Origin: Acanthococcus lagerstroemiae
Taxonomy: Eukaryota; Arthropoda; Insecta; Hemiptera; Eriococcidae
Assembly (NCBI GenBank): GCA_031841125.1
Contig: CM063106.1
Coordinates: 40,482,001-40,546,000, forward strand
Direction of reading: 5' to 3'
Length of the DNA stretch: 64,000 nt
This document shows, in pieces, positions 11,319 to 21,710 of the stretch. The position numbers and the translations under genes were made by a program. The notes under the pieces are model-generated. The model searched no databases and was not told the DNA's origin. It saw only the letters and a program-made list of their open reading frames with translations. Each line of letters opens with the position of its first letter. The stretch's first letter is position 1.

Positions 11319-11828
11319 CAGGGGCGGAACTATAGGGATGTGAGGGGTTGAAACACCCCACAATATTTTGGCAGTCGGCAAATTTTAAGACTGTTCATTT
11401 GACACCCCCTAATAATTTGACAATCGGCAAATTTTAAAACTGTTCATTTGAATTTTCACTTTTTATGCATGTTTGTTTGTTTGTTTCTTTAATTTCTTTT
11501 TCAATTAAAAAATATTTTGATTGAGAAATTGGCAAATTTCTGCGATAAGATGTTGTAACCTCCAAAACGCATCTAAGGACTATAATTACTCATGGAACCG
11601 CCTATCAAAATTCTCACGAGCCGCCGCTGGCTCTGAGCCACCAATAAAGTTTTTTCATGTCATGTCAGTTTGTCCGACGTGTTTCTGTATTTTTATTTTT
11701 GTATTTTGTTGAATTTTTATCAGCAGAGGAAAAAAGTCCATATTAAAATTTCAGACGAAGAGGGGCGGGGCTTTAAGACTTAATCTGTACTTGCTACACC
11801 CTGAAAAAAATCTAGGTCTCTACCACTG
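11319..11828. mobile_element. Candidate hAT-like MITE with internal direct repeat
   Basis: The left end CAGGGGCGGAACTA and the complement of the right end, CAGTGGTAGAGACCTAG, resemble degenerate hAT ends. GGGGCGG words recur near 11763. Two ~33-bp direct copies of a unit containing TCGGCAAATTTTAA and ACTGTTCATTTGA lie at about 11370-11402 and 11419-11451. The 8-bp flanks do not match, so the target duplication is lost or the boundaries are off. No transposase frame. Confidence 0.4.
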
Positions 11829-11911
11829 ATTGCGCGATCAAAGAAGAACATTTCTCCAAACCTGATTTCCGAGAAAATCGACATTGAAGTTTTCTTTGGC
11901 CATATGAGCCT

Positions 11912-12130
11912 TCTTTTCTAAATTGCTCTCAAATCGAGCCCTGGAATCCGCCCTCTCGAGCAGTACTCCCTTCAAAGACTTCGGGGAGACTGTTAGGGTT
12001 GTCTTAGCTCTCTTCTCTTCAGACCGAAAAACCGGCCTAGATCGAAATCTGGCGAGCTGCCACGTGGGCTCGAACCCGGGACTTCCGGATTCCGAGATTA
12101 ACGCGCTATCCACTCGGCCAGCGAGACCCC
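11912..12130 (-). mobile_element. tRNA-derived SINE with 15-bp target duplication
   Basis: This is a complete short interspersed element in minus orientation. Its head (12060-12130) has a box A-like TGGCCGAGTGG and a box B-like GGTTCGAGCCC, in a tRNA-shaped context starting GGGGTCTCGC. A ~150-bp non-tRNA body follows and ends in an A-rich TTTAGAAAAGA. The perfect 15-bp direct repeat TGGCCATATGAGCCT flanks it at 11897-11911 and 12131-12145. That defines both boundaries and shows insertion by target-primed reverse transcription, presumably with a LINE enzyme. A shorter relative lies at 19245-19354 and shares the head and the GAAAAACC(G/A)GCCTAG body block. Confidence 0.9.
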
Positions 12131-12149
12131 TGGCCATATGAGCCTGTGG

Positions 12150-14455
12150 AAAACTATCGAATAAGTATTCATGTCTTGGCGATTATTGCAGATATCTTGC
12201 TGAAATTTGGATGTGACAGTAAGACTATAATGGAAACGAAAACCAACTACAAATCAAAAAGGGTATTCTTCAAGATATGCCCGTCTGGTTTTGTATTGTT
12301 CAACTGATGAGTGATCAAATTTGTTACACTCTTGTAAAGGCAGGGGGAAAAAAATGAAAAAAAAAAAACACGATGAAGATTCAATAATGTTCACTAGATA
12401 TTTGGCATTTCTATGATTTTAAGAATTAGAACTCGGTACTTCAAGGTTCACGACTCGGGATTTTTCGGCTAGCTATTTAGCAAAATTTAGTTCTACACTC
12501 CCTCAGGAAAAGCCTCATCTGCCTCTAGGTCTATAATCTAAGCCTCAATTCAGGAGAAAACTTCAAAATCTACCAAGCTATACTTCTCCCCAGGAAGAAT
12601 AGCCTCTGCTTTGAGGTCTTTAACCTATGCCTCAAGTCAGAAGGTAACGCCACATTTTCATTCTATGTACTTACTAATCTATACTCTGTAAAAGCGGACT
12701 TCGAGACGAGGCGAATTTTATAACAGTGTTCGAAAACTTACAAAAGCATACGAAACAGCTGACTTCACAATTATTAGGCAGCTTCTAAAGCACAAGCCAA
12801 AATTTCCCTATTGCTAACCATATAAAACACCAATCGTCAAAATAAATAATTAATTGAGATGTGGACGAGCCTCTGCGAACCATTACCGAAAAATAAATAA
12901 AAAAGAGTTGCTTCTAAATCTTTCGTTGATCTACTTACAAAGCATGAACAGAGCACCGGTGTCGGAAAGCATAAAATTCTTTCAAAGTCGTAAAAAAAAA
13001 GAGACGAACAAACATAACGGAAAAGAGTATGCATAAATAAAAACGCATGTGCTCCAGCTAACGTATAACGAAAAAAAAAAAAAAGGAAAAAAGGACGAAT
13101 CTAGTAAAGGTCCGGAGTGAAGGACGAAGTGAACTATACTCTCGGGTACGATTTCTCTTTTAAATTTTGAGAACACTCGTACGCGATCGGGGGAGGTGAT
13201 GGAGAGGTTTTAGCGTTCATTCTGGAAATGGGGTCCATGGGATCATGTGGACATGACGACGTCCTTGCTATGTGGAAATAAACTTTTTCCCTCGGTTAGC
13301 AGTGCAATCTTTAACCTCGAAATGTTTACAATAATGTGTTTTTCAAGAAGTCGAGCGAAGCATGTTAACAAACCAGCAGCTTTATTTTGCCGCCGTGTAT
13401 GTTCGTGTCGAAGTACAATCGCGGAGAAATTATTACGCCGGCTGATCGCCGCGCCGTCCCTGTCTATTTTAATTTAATACGCCTATTTTAAATATAAACG
13501 AGCTTGGTGAAGCTTCGGCTTTTATGTGCGACAGTAAAGCGTGCGGCAAAACGTCCTACATCGAGTGCGGTGCCTGGTGCTTATTCGTGGCCAACCGAAC
13601 CCAGCATTTGAACGTTTGCTGGTTAATAGACTTCAATGTACTTGAAAGAAAATGTGCCATCACAATTCCGGATAGCCGAGCTCGGTGTAAGTTTCGATTC
13701 GTCAGCGGAATCCTGGCGCTCTGTCCGCATTTATAGAACGATAGCCATTTTTATTTTCTGTCCGTGTTTCGCTCTTTGTGAGCTTCGATTCTGAATTGAT
13801 TTGCCTAATAATACCCACGACGCAGGCCATTTAAAACTCCAGTATTGATTTGGAGTGCGATGCGATGATATGGTCACTAGCGACCATCTCGCTTCTCCAC
13901 TCCTGCACCGCATTCGCCTTCAGGTAGCGCCCCTGCTACCACGAGTAACCTGACCGATGTGAGTGTTAACAATCTCAGCGGGAAGTTAGGTCGGAAAACC
14001 AGAGGGTGTGCAGCAACCCTCTCCTCGCGAATGTACGTTTTCGTATAAATTATCCAGCCTGGATATTTTCTGTGCAACTTACGATGCAAAGGTCTCACAA
14101 ACGTCTTTTGTCACCTGCATTTCTGTACTCTTTCAATACCATGTTCTTCTTCTTCTTCTCATTCTCTTGACTCGTTCTTCTTTTTTCTACCTCGATTGGC
14201 CAGGTAGAACAATAGTTTAGTTCAGTTACATTAGAGTGACAGTTAAAGTTAGCACTCGGGAGGGCGGGGGAATATGACCACGGTCTATCACTGCCCAGAC
14301 AACGTCGCGCCGGTGGTCCCATTCGCGCGCCAAACGAACACACACTTGGATTATAGAACATTTTTCCGAATACGATTCTCCAAAAACCTTTTTCTGAAGA
14401 CAAAAATCTCGAAAACCTATTTTCCGAAATTTTTTCCTCCGAAGGACACATATTC
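12150..14455. other. Unassigned intergenic DNA
   Basis: No family recognised. The segment 13240-14100 is less repetitive and more GC-balanced than its surroundings and could be single-copy host sequence, but no exon is convincing. A-runs lie near 12355-12370 and 13070-13084. CTTCTTCTTCTT lies near 14143-14160. Confidence 0.4.
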
Positions 14456-14459
14456 CGAA

Positions 14460-14530
14460 GTACGGGTGCGGTGTCTGGGGAGCCACTTTGGCATGCGTGC
14501 ATCGCCATACGTCCCACCACACCACGTACA
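14460..14530 (+). mobile_element. Truncated 3' tail of an R1-like non-LTR element
   Basis: The words GGTGTCTGGGGAGCCACTT, TGGCATGCGTGCATCGCCAT and ACCACACCAC match the last ~70 bp of the R1-clade element that ends near 26400, in the same orientation. The partial copy ending near 28565 also carries it. Short 3'-end-only copies are the normal product of abortive target-primed reverse transcription. Confidence 0.65.
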
Positions 14531-14534
14531 TCTA

Positions 14535-16655
14535 CTACCTATAAAGGAAGGAAGAATTGTCAGGAGAAAAATTCTTTAGAAATCTGGATATACTTTTTTT
14601 TTTTCTTGAAAACTAAATAATCACACTAATGAATACTAACTCACGTCAGGATGAGTAGGCCAAAGTACTGGTTCAGCCGGCACGATCCAGAATAGTTCGT
14701 TCAACCTAGTACACTGTACAAACCAAAAAGTGAGCACTCTTTCCCAGCTATCTTAACCACTAAGATATCATATCTAAGATCATACACCTGACCTCGCATT
14801 CTCGCACAGCCCGGCCATGACGCATCTCAAAACACAGGCTTCCAGTTCCTGGACAATCACATTAGGTACAAATCTGGCCCGTCTGGCCAACCCTGCCCTG
14901 CCCCTTTGGCAAAGCTAACTTAAGGCGCAACGCGATGTACCTGACAGTGGCAGAAGTACCTCTGCTCCACCTGTCAGCTGTGGATCCCCGCAGACGCATC
15001 CTATCCACAGTGTGCACAACGTTGAGCAAGACGATCTCACTGCCCCTAGCGCTGAGTGATCAGCCCAGCGCCAGCTACCACATGCAATAGGTGTTTTCCC
15101 AGCTACGAGTGCGATACCCCAGAGCTCCTGTTCAAGTCATCCCAGCTCCGCACTCCAGCCCACCCAACTGGTAGTGCGAGGTGTCACCCACCTCCTCAGG
15201 TTGAATTGGCGAGATGAAGCCCTACAGGTTCCAATCCCAGTACCGAGGGTAGCCCTCTCCAGTGCCGCCCAAGAGCATGCCCGGGTGGTCCCACTGACCC
15301 CCCGCCCTGAGCGCCATCAATGCATGACAGTAGACCACCCCCAGCATTGACGCATCAACGCTGGCTGTGACGTGCAATGGAGACTAGCACCTGACTCAGC
15401 TGTCGACCGGATGCTCCCCACCTCCGTGACTCAGTGCTCCCTGACCAGGCCGCAGCTCCCAGTGCTACTACACTGGCCACAGGTTCTGGAAGGCGCGACC
15501 CTCCCCTTTGGTGTCCCTAGACAAGTGAATCAAGTCCGTCTGACTCACCCTGATTCCGATCGGGATCCACTGATCCGCACACGAAGCCAACTGCAGGAGT
15601 GCAATGGACATCCAGCAGGACTGTCCCCCCACCAGTGTCCACCTCTGACCACACAAGACAACCGTTCGCCCCCAACTTCCATTGACTACACGACTGCAGC
15701 GGGTGCTCAAGCTGAACTCCGAGACCCCCCCCCCCATAGTACTCACTATCTGGCAACGCAGACAACCAAAGCCTCTCTGAAGAGAAACCCTATCTAGCGA
15801 ACATTACACCCGATTCGCTCGCTCTGCTTTGTTCGTTCCTCTCTCGTGCGTCAGGCTGCTTTACACCTCTACACGCACATAGCTATATAAGTACGTAACC
15901 TAAGGTATTCTAAGAACAAGAAATGCTCAGTGAAACTCACCAGATTCTCAAATTGGCTTAAATACAAGACACGAAAACGCAACAGACTTCCCGAAAACGA
16001 ACCAAACCGCACCAAAAACACAAACTGTTGCTAAACGCCAACGCATAACATAATGCCAGAGCCCTTGTGAGACCTAGAGCAGTCTCGATCACTTTCACCA
16101 AGGATCATTCATTCTCTTCTCCTTTTTTGTAGCTAATGCGGTGTTTTTTTGATCGCATTCTGCCTATGTTCAAGTCACGTTTGCCGTCCCCAGTACAGGG
16201 GTAATATAATGCAGTTCTGTAACTGACCTTCGACTATTCTTTTATTTTATAAACTATTCCAGGCAAATGGATTCTACCGGCGAGCGCACTGCTGCACTCA
16301 TAAAACACTAAATTAAATTCGAACAGACCAACCTTGCTTACATACCTAATTGAATAATTTAATTAGTTCAGTGTTCAAACTGGCCTCATACTTCAACTAA
16401 ATCGGTTTCAGTAAATTGCAAAGGTTTTCGATAACGTTTTATCTCAAGCATCCTAACCTTTAACTTTTTTGAAAAATGTTGATAAAATCTTGAAACGTGG
16501 CTTTTGAGTCTTGCAACTTGGGACACATTTTCCCAATATATTGAAGAATAATCCAAATTACTTGCTTCTTCTTATTGTGACGCTTACGACCGTAATCAAC
16601 ATTTTAAGATCGAGAACAGTGTCCATGTTGGAGGGTACGTGAACTTGGTATTCTG
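14535..16655. other. Unassigned DNA with a GC-rich open stretch
   Basis: Between about 14890 and 15800 the sequence turns C-rich and unusually stop-poor. A plus frame is open from 15372 to 15797 (141 codons) and appears to continue upstream to about 15115 across one stop. The translation is rich in Pro, Thr, Gln and His with no domain I recognise. It may be a coding relic of an unidentified retroelement or simply C-rich non-coding DNA. The flanks (14535-14890, 15800-16655) are featureless. Confidence 0.35.
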
Positions 16656-16659
16656 TTTT

Positions 16660-16803
16660 CAGGGTGTGCCAATTCACTTTTTAGTTTCTATTGCCCATAG
16701 CACTTTTGGCTGCTACGCCATCTTCGATGGAGTACCCTAACATTTATTTTCCTTGGTCTTGTATTTATAGTACCGTGTAGTATCGTATATAGTAAACCTG
16801 TTG
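16660..16803 (-). repeat. Left inverted copy of the Penelope-like terminal repeat
   Basis: The reverse complement aligns over about 145 bp with 18775-18925 at roughly 85% identity by eye. Shared blocks are AGTGAATTGGCACA, GAAGATGGCG, ATGTTAGGGTACT and AGTACTATAAATACAA-like words. The repeat contains a CGAAGA-TGGC-loop-GCCA-AAA arrangement resembling a degenerate hammerhead ribozyme core. Confidence 0.8.
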
Positions 16804-16819
16804 ATTTAGAGAAAATCCA

Positions 16820-17215
16820 CCCACACAAATATTACCCAACGGCTCATTACACCATCAAAAACACAAAATGGCAGCGCTACACCACTACTGCCACAGAGCA
16901 ATCAACATATTAAACAACAACAACCACAGAACAACAGAAATTAACAAAATCAAACAAATAGCCACTCACAAAAAATACTAACCATAAACTGTAGAGAGAA
17001 TAATTATTAACAAATTAATACAACAAAAAAGCACAGACACTGAACCAACAACCACAAAAACAGACAAATACCCAGGAGCAATACCATTCGCAGTGACATA
17101 CACATTATACAAAATACAGAAAATCTTCAGCCAATACAACATAAAACTTGGAATAAGAAACAGACCATCCCTATCAAACAAATAAGCAATAGCAACCATT
17201 ATCGACACTTTTAAA
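16820..17215 (+). pseudogene. Penelope-like reverse transcriptase, C-terminal fragment
   Basis: The frame reads LPNGSLHHQKHKMAALHHYC, HRAINIL and INKIKQIATHKKY, the block near the end of PLE RTs (H-KMAALH-y-HRAl-I). After a stop, a second frame gives YPGAIPFAVTYTLYKIQKIF and SQYNIKLG, matching the following conserved P-I-----ki--if-k-nik segment. The RT catalytic core is missing upstream, where the inverted repeat begins directly. The coding strand is very A/C-rich. The frame is then interrupted by the TIR insertion at 17225. Confidence 0.75.
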
Positions 17216-17224
17216 TTGGTTGTT

Positions 17225-18327
17225 TGAACAGTAAAAAAACGATGATTCACCGTATTGCCGGTGATTGAACAGCATCATGTGAAATGACCAGTAAAGAAAT
17301 AGATAAGCAGGGAAAAACAGGAAACCAGCAGTAAATTAATGTATTGCGCTAAAAAGAAGAAACTTCACAGTAATTAAATGAACATAAGTTAAGTAAAAGT
17401 ACGAAAGCAGTATCCATTGTCCAATAAAATTTGGGTGTTGGAACATTTAAAAAAGTCAAATTCAATGTACAAAAAATTGTTATACAGATCTGCTAATCGA
17501 AATTATTTTCCGTCACTGTACCAACAACGCTCGGGTAGACTTAGCGGGGCAGTCCCTCTTCCTCTTCGTGCCAAACACTTTACCAGTTTTGCCTCTGAGT
17601 CGAATTAGCATCCCAACTACGAGTACATAATACTTACAGATGTAGTGCTCGAGGAAAATGGGACAGGAGCACGAGTTATTACCCGAAGTCAGAATGCCGA
17701 TCTCCCAGATGCCGAAATTCCATTTTTTAAATTCGGCAAAACTCGTCTATGCAGCATTTTTGAAGAGGTTTATAGGTTCCTTCGCCGCACTTGGGCTATT
17801 TTTTGGACGGACGTTTGCTTGCTACGTGATAGATTGTGTTCTGTTGTCCTGAGGGTTCCTGCAGGATCTCCTTGTCCTGCATCTTGGAGAGATGGGATTG
17901 CAACTTCGGCAAAGAAAAACATATAATATACGCAGCTTACTCACAAACGATGAACACGAATGACAGTAACTTGTGCATACTATAACATTGAACTCCGAAT
18001 AAGTGATAGAATATATGTCCTTAGTTTCATGACGTTTCCCCACATCGAGTACACGATACAACAGGTAGAGAAGATAAGCAGACGAGTCACTCGCTCACTT
18101 ATTCTTATATTACTTCAATTCTGCAAGTTCAGACCGTAACAATACTGTGTAAAAATAGGTATTCACTGCTCAGCAAATTAAAGATAGAAAAGTATTTCCT
18201 TACTGTTCATATGACCAAAAATTATCCCCCTGCGGTTTACTGTGCATTATCATCCTTTCATTACTGTTGAAACTCGTCATTATTACTACTGAAGACCAAC
18301 TGTTCGGATTACTTTTTTTACTGTTCA
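17225..18327. mobile_element. TIR element inserted in the Penelope-like element
   Basis: TGAACAGTAAAAAAA at 17225-17239 is perfectly inverted at 18313-18327, and the 1103-bp interval separates two halves of one PLE protein. CAGTAA-type words repeat inside both ends: (C)AGTAAA near 17285, 17331 and 17370, and TTACTG near 18199, 18230, 18261 and 18320. This subterminal pattern is typical of DNA transposons. No transposase frame is recognisable (the longest is 93 codons) and no convincing target duplication was found. A hAT-like non-autonomous element is possible but unproven. Confidence 0.55.
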
Positions 18328-18347
18328 TTTTATTTGTCCCCATAAGC

Positions 18348-18712
18348 CATGACAAAACAGAAACAAAGGACAGGAACAACAACAGTAACGGAGTATATAG
18401 AGTGGACTGCGAACACTGTGACATGACCTACATAGAAAAACCACGCAGAAAAGTCACAACCAGAATAAAAGAACACGAAAAACCACAGAAGCTAAGGGAT
18501 GACAAATCACTTTTTGGAAAACACTGCAACGACCAGGGACACAACAACCACAAACTGACAGAAAAGTATAAAATCCTACGCATAGAAAACAACACCAGAA
18601 AAAGAAAATTAAAAGAACAACTAGAGATAATAAAGTCAAAAACAAAACAAAACAACCTAATAAACACAACAACTGTCTTCCAAAGCGAGAACCTATTCAA
18701 ATTAATAACATA
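18348..18712 (+). pseudogene. GIY-YIG-type endonuclease domain of the Penelope-like element
   Basis: The domain lies within a 148-codon frame that opens at 18267; its first part belongs to the inserted TIR element. The later residues show NGVYRVDCEHCDMTYIE (residues ~41-57), a TTRIKEH block with the conserved arginine at about 66, a SLFGKHCNDQGHNNH block (~81-95) and a KRKLKEQLEI helix (~112-121) with candidate catalytic glutamates. The canonical YIG is YIE here, a change at a key glycine. The C-terminus, NLFKLI, is like that of other insect PLEs. In PLEs this domain cuts target DNA for priming. The frame itself reaches its stop intact, but its upstream protein is broken. Confidence 0.75.
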
Positions 18713-18774
18713 ACACCCCTGATTGGACAGACCACGCAACCACAGACAACCAGTATAGGAATACACACCAATTT

Positions 18775-18925
18775 GTTTACCATACGGTACTAGATAGTAC
18801 TATAAATACAAAACTAACGAAAAGAAATGTTAGGGTACTCTCCTGAAGATGGCGAAGCAGCTGAAAGCGCTATGGACAACAGGAAACAGAAAAGTGAATT
18901 GGCACAACCTAAAAACAGGATAAAA
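18775..18925 (+). repeat. Right copy of the Penelope-like terminal repeat
   Basis: This is the inverted partner of 16660-16803. It lies 60 bp downstream of the nuclease stop codon, as expected for the 3' repeat of a PLE. It contains CCTGAAGATGGCGAAGCAG then CTGAAAGCG, which fits a degenerate hammerhead-like core: CUGA-GA, a short stem TGGC/GCTG closed by wobble pairs, then AAA. Confidence 0.75.
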
Positions 18926-19244
18926 TCGAGAAATCTAACATAAACTACAACTCAAAAAACCACATTATCCATTCCACAGCTACGAATCGGCAGAATGAAA
19001 ACGTTTTGGGCTGTTAAAATGTAGTACGGTGAGAGTATAAAATACCACATTAGTGTTGCTAGATGCGCGTTTTCATTCTTTAGGAAATTGGCTTGTCTCA
19101 TCCCTTCGGCTTATCAATTTTCCTAACCTTCCTTTACGGCATCAACTGCATCTCGAATGTGGACGAGACCTGGCTTTCATCAACTATAATTCAGTCTGCT
19201 TCCTCAATCGCTAATTTAAAGATGTTCCTGATCGTATCACTCTG

Positions 19245-19354
19245 AATTCTTCTCTCTTCTCTTCGTATCGAAAAACCAGCCTAGGTCGAAGGTTCGAACC
19301 CGGGACTTCCGGATTCCGAGACTAGCGCGCTATCCACTCGGCCAACCAGACCCC
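19245..19354 (-). mobile_element. tRNA-derived SINE, partial copy
   Basis: On the minus strand, GGGTCTGGTTGGCCGAGTGG and TCCCGGGTTCGAACC give box A and box B, closely matching the SINE at 11912-12130. The body shares GAAAAACC(A/G)GCCTAG and the CTTCTCTCTT tract. Similarity ends near 19245, so the 3' part is lost or replaced. GACGTTTCGACGTTT beside the head suggests a local duplication, but no partner was found on the other side. Confidence 0.7.
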
Positions 19355-19359
19355 CGACG

Positions 19360-19837
19360 TTTCGACGTTTGGTCCGAGTACAGATTCTGTATACAAGTAA
19401 TTTTTATATCAACTTCATTCAGGTCGATGTAGCCAAAATAACTGGAAACGAGTTATCAACAGAGCTCAAGAATTTCTCCGTAAATATATCGGATAGAATT
19501 ACGAAACTACTCGTATCAGTTGGCCAGAAACAGGTAATCACCGTCTTCAGTGTGCATTTTTCCACACCAAAAGTGCAAGGAAAAAGACAGAATCCTTTTA
19601 TATGATCCTGAATATCGAGCTCAGAAAATTTCACTAAACGACCTGCGAATTTATTCGGAATGGATCATTCCGTGACAATAGGTGACTGCGCAAGTATAAC
19701 CTCCTAGTTGATTAGAAGTTTAACCCACTTCAGCTGCTTTTGAATGATAAAAAGAGCTAGCTGTCGCAGGGAGCAACACCTGATGGATGTGGGATTCGTT
19801 CGACTTCTAGCTGGACGGAATGAAAGGGGAAACCAGT
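19360..19837. other. Unassigned intergenic DNA
   Basis: No family recognised. A 78-codon plus frame (19369-19605) has no known domain. Confidence 0.4.
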
Positions 19838-20961
19838 GTTGACTAGGCTACTAGGAAGTTGCGCCAATTGGTAAAAATGTCATACCTGTAGTTGCGCCGG
19901 CTGAACCGTTTTTGTATACCCGCTGTTGCGCCGCGTGAAAATATTTCACATACCTGTAATTGAGCCAAGTGGATTCAGTTGCAAAAGAACGAATTTTCCC
20001 GTCCCACTTTACCAGACTTCGGACTGGTAGACTTGAACGTCTAGTGTGGTTTAAAAATTCGATCTTTTATAAATGAAAAATAGGAAATGCTTATTTAGAG
20101 TAGTGATAGCAAACTGTCTTTACGAACTGCAGCCTACTGATTTGCCTAGTTTTATACAACCTGACAGTGTCGGATAATAAAGTATTTTTCTGTTCGCATT
20201 TCGTGTGTAACTTTTTAGGTACAGATGTAGAATTTTGACATATCGCAGAATAGTTCTGCAAATGTCGCATTTGGAGAATAAATGTGGCGATGTCCGGGTG
20301 GAAGTGGTAGAAGTAAGAACTCAACTTTGAATGGAAAGCTTCGCAGGCGTTCGTCGTTCTTTCTGTTACTTGATCGGAAGCCCATATTTCAGGTGGAAAG
20401 GAAGCGTAGTCAGCAATATAATTATCGACTAGGTAATCGCAGAACTTTGCAATATTTTTTCCAGGTGGTTTGATAGGCATAAGGTCTTCAACAAAACATG
20501 TTGATACATCTTGAGGGGGTACTTTTTCACATTCGATAAACATTTCCCCTTATACGAGTTAAATCTGTAACGTTTAAATCATTCACACCCACACTCAAGT
20601 TATCTATGCATTGGTGTAATACTAGTACGAAAATTCAGTACGTATTCTTGAATGGAAGAGATAACATTCATTGTCCAAACATAGCTATGAATGAATCGAT
20701 CAAAAGATTACTTTTGTATACCTAAAATTCAGTATTCATAGTAGGTACGTATTTAAACCTACCCACTACAGTTCGACAACTTTCTATCTTGAATGATTCG
20801 TTCGTTCGTTAGGCGCGATTACAGGTATGTGAAATATTTTCACACGGCGCAACTGCAGGTATGCAAAAACGGATTAGCCGGCGCAACTACCAGTACGCCA
20901 ATTTTTAAAAGGGGCGCAACTACATATATCTTTGGCGCAATTGCTGGTTTGCCGTTGACTA
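19838..20961. mobile_element. Non-autonomous MULE-type transposon with modular TIRs and 8-bp duplication
   Basis: The element body is 19846-20953 (1108 bp), flanked by the perfect 8-bp direct repeat GTTGACTA at 19838-19845 and 20954-20961. Long terminal inverted repeats occupy about 19846-19970 and 20810-20953. Both begin GGC and consist of reiterated modules starting GGCGCAAyTrC and followed by AGGTATG or similar, with the shared block TGTGAAATATTTTCAC. The right arm has five modules and the left about four. Inside is a minus-strand frame for the C-terminal part of a MULE transposase. The 8-bp duplication, long TIRs and protein agree with a Mutator-like (Phantom-type) element. Only a third or less of a transposase remains, so movement would need help in trans. 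Confidence 0.85.
20091..20543 (-). pseudogene. MULE transposase, C-terminal fragment
   Basis: A 150-codon frame lies inside the TIR-bounded element. It contains FCDYLVDNYI (~residues 34-43), FPPEIWA (~49-55) and TTNACEAFHSKL (~63-74), followed by HPDIATFI (~83-90). These match the region after the DDE core in Mutator-like transposases of animals (F-dY-v-nYi; FPPe-Wa; TTN--E-FH-k). The catalytic Asp residues and the zinc finger lie in the missing N-terminal part. The frame has no internal stop, which is notable for a relic, and starts 20 nt before a TIR-proximal AT-rich spacer. Confidence 0.75.
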
Positions 20962-21066
20962 ACATACAATGGTGTCGTGAGGTGGGTTTGGCTGTGTCGT
21001 GAATAGTGGACGTTGGCCAAGACTGGCCGCAGCGTGAGCAATGAGGGCTGATAGAACGAGCCCCGT

Positions 21067-21592
21067 ATGTTGATTATCCTCGGCGCGAATTACGAATATA
21101 GCCGAGTCAGATTTGGTTCAATATGTTTTATTGATGTTTTTAAACAGCTTTGATTCTTACGTTAAGTTAACAATTACGGATTATAGCAATAGGCTAAGAG
21201 AGCGCACAACACGACATACTGTAAAAAGTTACGTTAATTTTCGGAGTTCCCAGATCTGATATGCGAGACGAGAGTGAAAGTCTCCACCTAACGTTTGATG
21301 AGAGCAAGACCACAAGACCATCGATTCGGCCCTTGCGGCGAGTTTATAAAGGCAAAAAGTGTTCTCCCAGATGGGATGATTTTCTAAGACGTCAGAGCCG
21401 CACACGGAGGTTTGCAGATCCCGACGATGGGTCGCTTCGGGTAGGCGAGGAGTGATTGTGTCGAGAGACGGACTCGACACGTGCCGGATAATTTGGCGAT
21501 TGGTTATCGATTGATTTTTCGGTATGCGAGTGTGAATCTGATTGGATGCTATGAGTGTCGGAGGGAGACAGTGTAGGTACTAATACCTACAT
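21067..21592 (-). repeat. Probable solo or 3' LTR, minus orientation
   Basis: On the minus strand the segment starts TGTAGGTATTAGTACCTACA, itself a small palindrome, and ends GGATAATCAACA, giving TGT...ACA termini. Between them are a TATA-box-like TTTATAAACTC near 21333-21345 and an AATAAA poly(A) signal near 21128. The order and spacing fit U3-R-U5 of an LTR of about 526 bp. No matching target duplication was found. The sequence just upstream on this strand (ACCCGGAAGTAA) could be a polypurine tract, so it may be the 3' LTR of a mostly lost element instead of a solo LTR. Confidence 0.5.
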
Positions 21593-21710
21593 TACTTCCG
21601 GGTTATGATCATACGATCGGTGGTTTTCTGAGAATTTGGAAACGTCGCTGCTGGATGAGCGCGTGTGAGTAAGTCATCGATATTCGAAAGTAGGATCGGC
21701 GATTGTCCGG

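Larger units (their letters stand above)
16660..18925 (+). mobile_element. Penelope-like retroelement remnant with inverted flanking repeats
   Basis: A 5'-truncated Penelope-like element (PLE) lies between two copies of a ~145-bp repeat in opposite orientation (16660-16803 and 18775-18925). Its order is: left repeat (inverted), C-terminal part of the RT, a 1.1-kb insertion, a GIY-YIG-type endonuclease domain, a short 3' region, right repeat. PLEs are retroelements that encode an RT related to telomerase plus a GIY-YIG nuclease. They often carry long-terminal-like repeats in direct or inverted order because of their priming mode. The reading frames are broken, so this copy is dead. Confidence 0.8.

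Noticed and set aside
12060..12130. Possible functional tRNA gene
   Set aside because: Box A and box B are present, but the anticodon arm is not credible and the segment continues into a SINE body with target duplication.
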